Source: Pterois miles
Lineage: Eukaryota > Chordata > Actinopteri > Perciformes > Scorpaenidae
DNA: 64,000 bases
Assembly: GCA_947000775.1 (NCBI GenBank)
Contig: CAMQGK010000058.1
Span: 2,300,001 to 2,364,000 of the forward strand
Reading direction: 5' to 3'
A program made the translations under genes and the position numbers. This document shows, one piece after another, positions 62,851 through 64,000 of the stretch (positions are counted from its first letter, which is position 1; the number at the start of each line of letters is the position of its first letter). The notes beneath the pieces are model-generated. The model did no database searches, was not told where the DNA came from, and saw nothing but the letters and a program-made list of their open reading frames with translations.

Positions 62851-64000
62851 ATCATCACCTGGCTACAAGTTGTTATTCACTGAACACTGAAGTGTAAAAA
62901 CAGGATCTATCAATACAGGGCCGTAGCTCACTGCTCTGCTAGCACTCAAAGTGAACGAATCAATCAATATTTGGCAATCAACTTCACATCCAGCAAGGCT
63001 TAGACATGCCAGTTGTTACCATCTGTGTGTGTGTTTCTGTGTACAGGGCTGTGTCACATACTTTAAGTTAATAGGAAGGTGCGTCTCAGTTAGTTTCCCA
63101 AATTGAATCATTCATGTTTGAATAATCAAGAAAGCGTTTTAAAAAGTCCCAGCCGGATGGAGGGGACTGGGTGAGCCAGTGGCAGACACACAGTTTCATG
63201 CACACACACTGGCATCAATTGGACTCGGTAGTCTTGATGTGCGGGTGTTAGTGATTTTAAAAGCGGTTGTCACTCAGTGTGAAAATACAATGCTGGCTGA
63301 CTGATGGATCCCCCTCTCCTCTGACTCATCCCTCTATTTTAGGCTCTGCCTTCACAACTCCTGCAATCAACACTGACATGTCAACATTGTTTTTTGAAAT
63401 GCCTCCGAACCGCTCTCTCCATACAAAATAGCTTAAGTTTCCAAAAAAAGAGAGTTCACGTGGGAGGGTGTGTGCTTTGCATTTTGCTCTGATACTCTGG
63501 TGAAGCTGTTTGGTTCGGGTTACTTATAAAATATCAGCTCAATATTGGCTTTTTATCAATGAGTCACTGAATTTCATGAGACTGCGGCCTTTAGTTTGAC
63601 AATGATGTCATTTGGTGTTGCAGAGTGGCACAAACAACAGTGACTGTATGGGAAATGGTAGCAATAACTGACTACAGGTGGGTCTTATTAAAAATAATAA
63701 GCTGTGGGATTTGTGGACCAGCCATATCAGCCACCACGAACCTCATCGCAGTTTCACACAGCTTTGTTTCACCACAGAGCTCCATCCAGCCTGTAAACTC
63801 AACACCTCATGTATAATTGGTCCAGTATCATCGTCATAACCAGGAAAGAGATCTTCTGCTACATCAAATTGGCATTTCAAATGTTTTGTAATTTGACCTG
63901 ATAAATGACTTAAATTGTTTGGATTGGCAAGATTGTCGTCCTTGTCTGTCCATCAACTACCAGAGATCCATTAAAGATAGAGTTCTCCTCTAAAATGCAG

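Overview
The window looks like a teleost fish chromosome. It has small GT-AG exons in long AT-rich introns and heavy interspersed-repeat content of types typical of ray-finned fish: Tc1 transposons, tRNA-derived SINEs with GATGG tails, LINE 3' ends with ATTCTG tails, and hAT-type non-autonomous elements. It is also rich in microsatellites. I recognise two protein-coding genes, both on the + strand. Most open frames elsewhere are simple repeats or transposon debris.

Gene 1 (5857-11677) is a complete seven-exon tetraspanin of 232 residues. All introns are phase 0, and the large extracellular loop has six cysteines in the CCG / CC / C / GC arrangement of the TSPAN4/TSPAN9 group. A poly(A) signal lies at 12197. 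Gene 2 (38357 to beyond the right edge) is the 5' half of nsmf (also called nelf or Jacob), the NMDA-receptor synaptonuclear signalling and neuronal migration factor. Five exons are visible: the myristoylated N-terminus, the AARAFGEYLS block, a long low-complexity exon with a histidine-rich stretch, the WFPKEN block and the ERKRRKR nuclear localisation signal. The rest of nsmf lies past 64000. The two genes have no known functional link; one encodes a membrane-domain organiser, the other a synapse-to-nucleus messenger.

Layout: 1-5.8 kb holds SINEs, a degraded Tc1 copy between two long microsatellites, and a 300-bp TCC tract. 5.9-12.2 kb is the tetraspanin gene. 12.2-38 kb is intergenic, with two LINE pieces that are consecutive parts of one ORF, several SINE copies, MITEs, a perfect 10-bp minisatellite and one orphan exon-like segment (16419-16475). 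38.3-64 kb is nsmf. Its introns hold hAT-like elements, a second Tc1 relic, a 13-unit 62-67 bp minisatellite with higher-order structure, a 12-bp GC-rich minisatellite and several exon-like segments. The best of these, at 45170-45229, would fit as an in-frame cassette in intron 1.

I found no CRISPR array, operon, prophage or other prokaryotic system, and no clearly new biological system. The most testable novelties are the candidate nsmf cassette exon, the uORF overlapping the nsmf start codon, the two in-frame splice acceptors in the tetraspanin loop and the split LINE.
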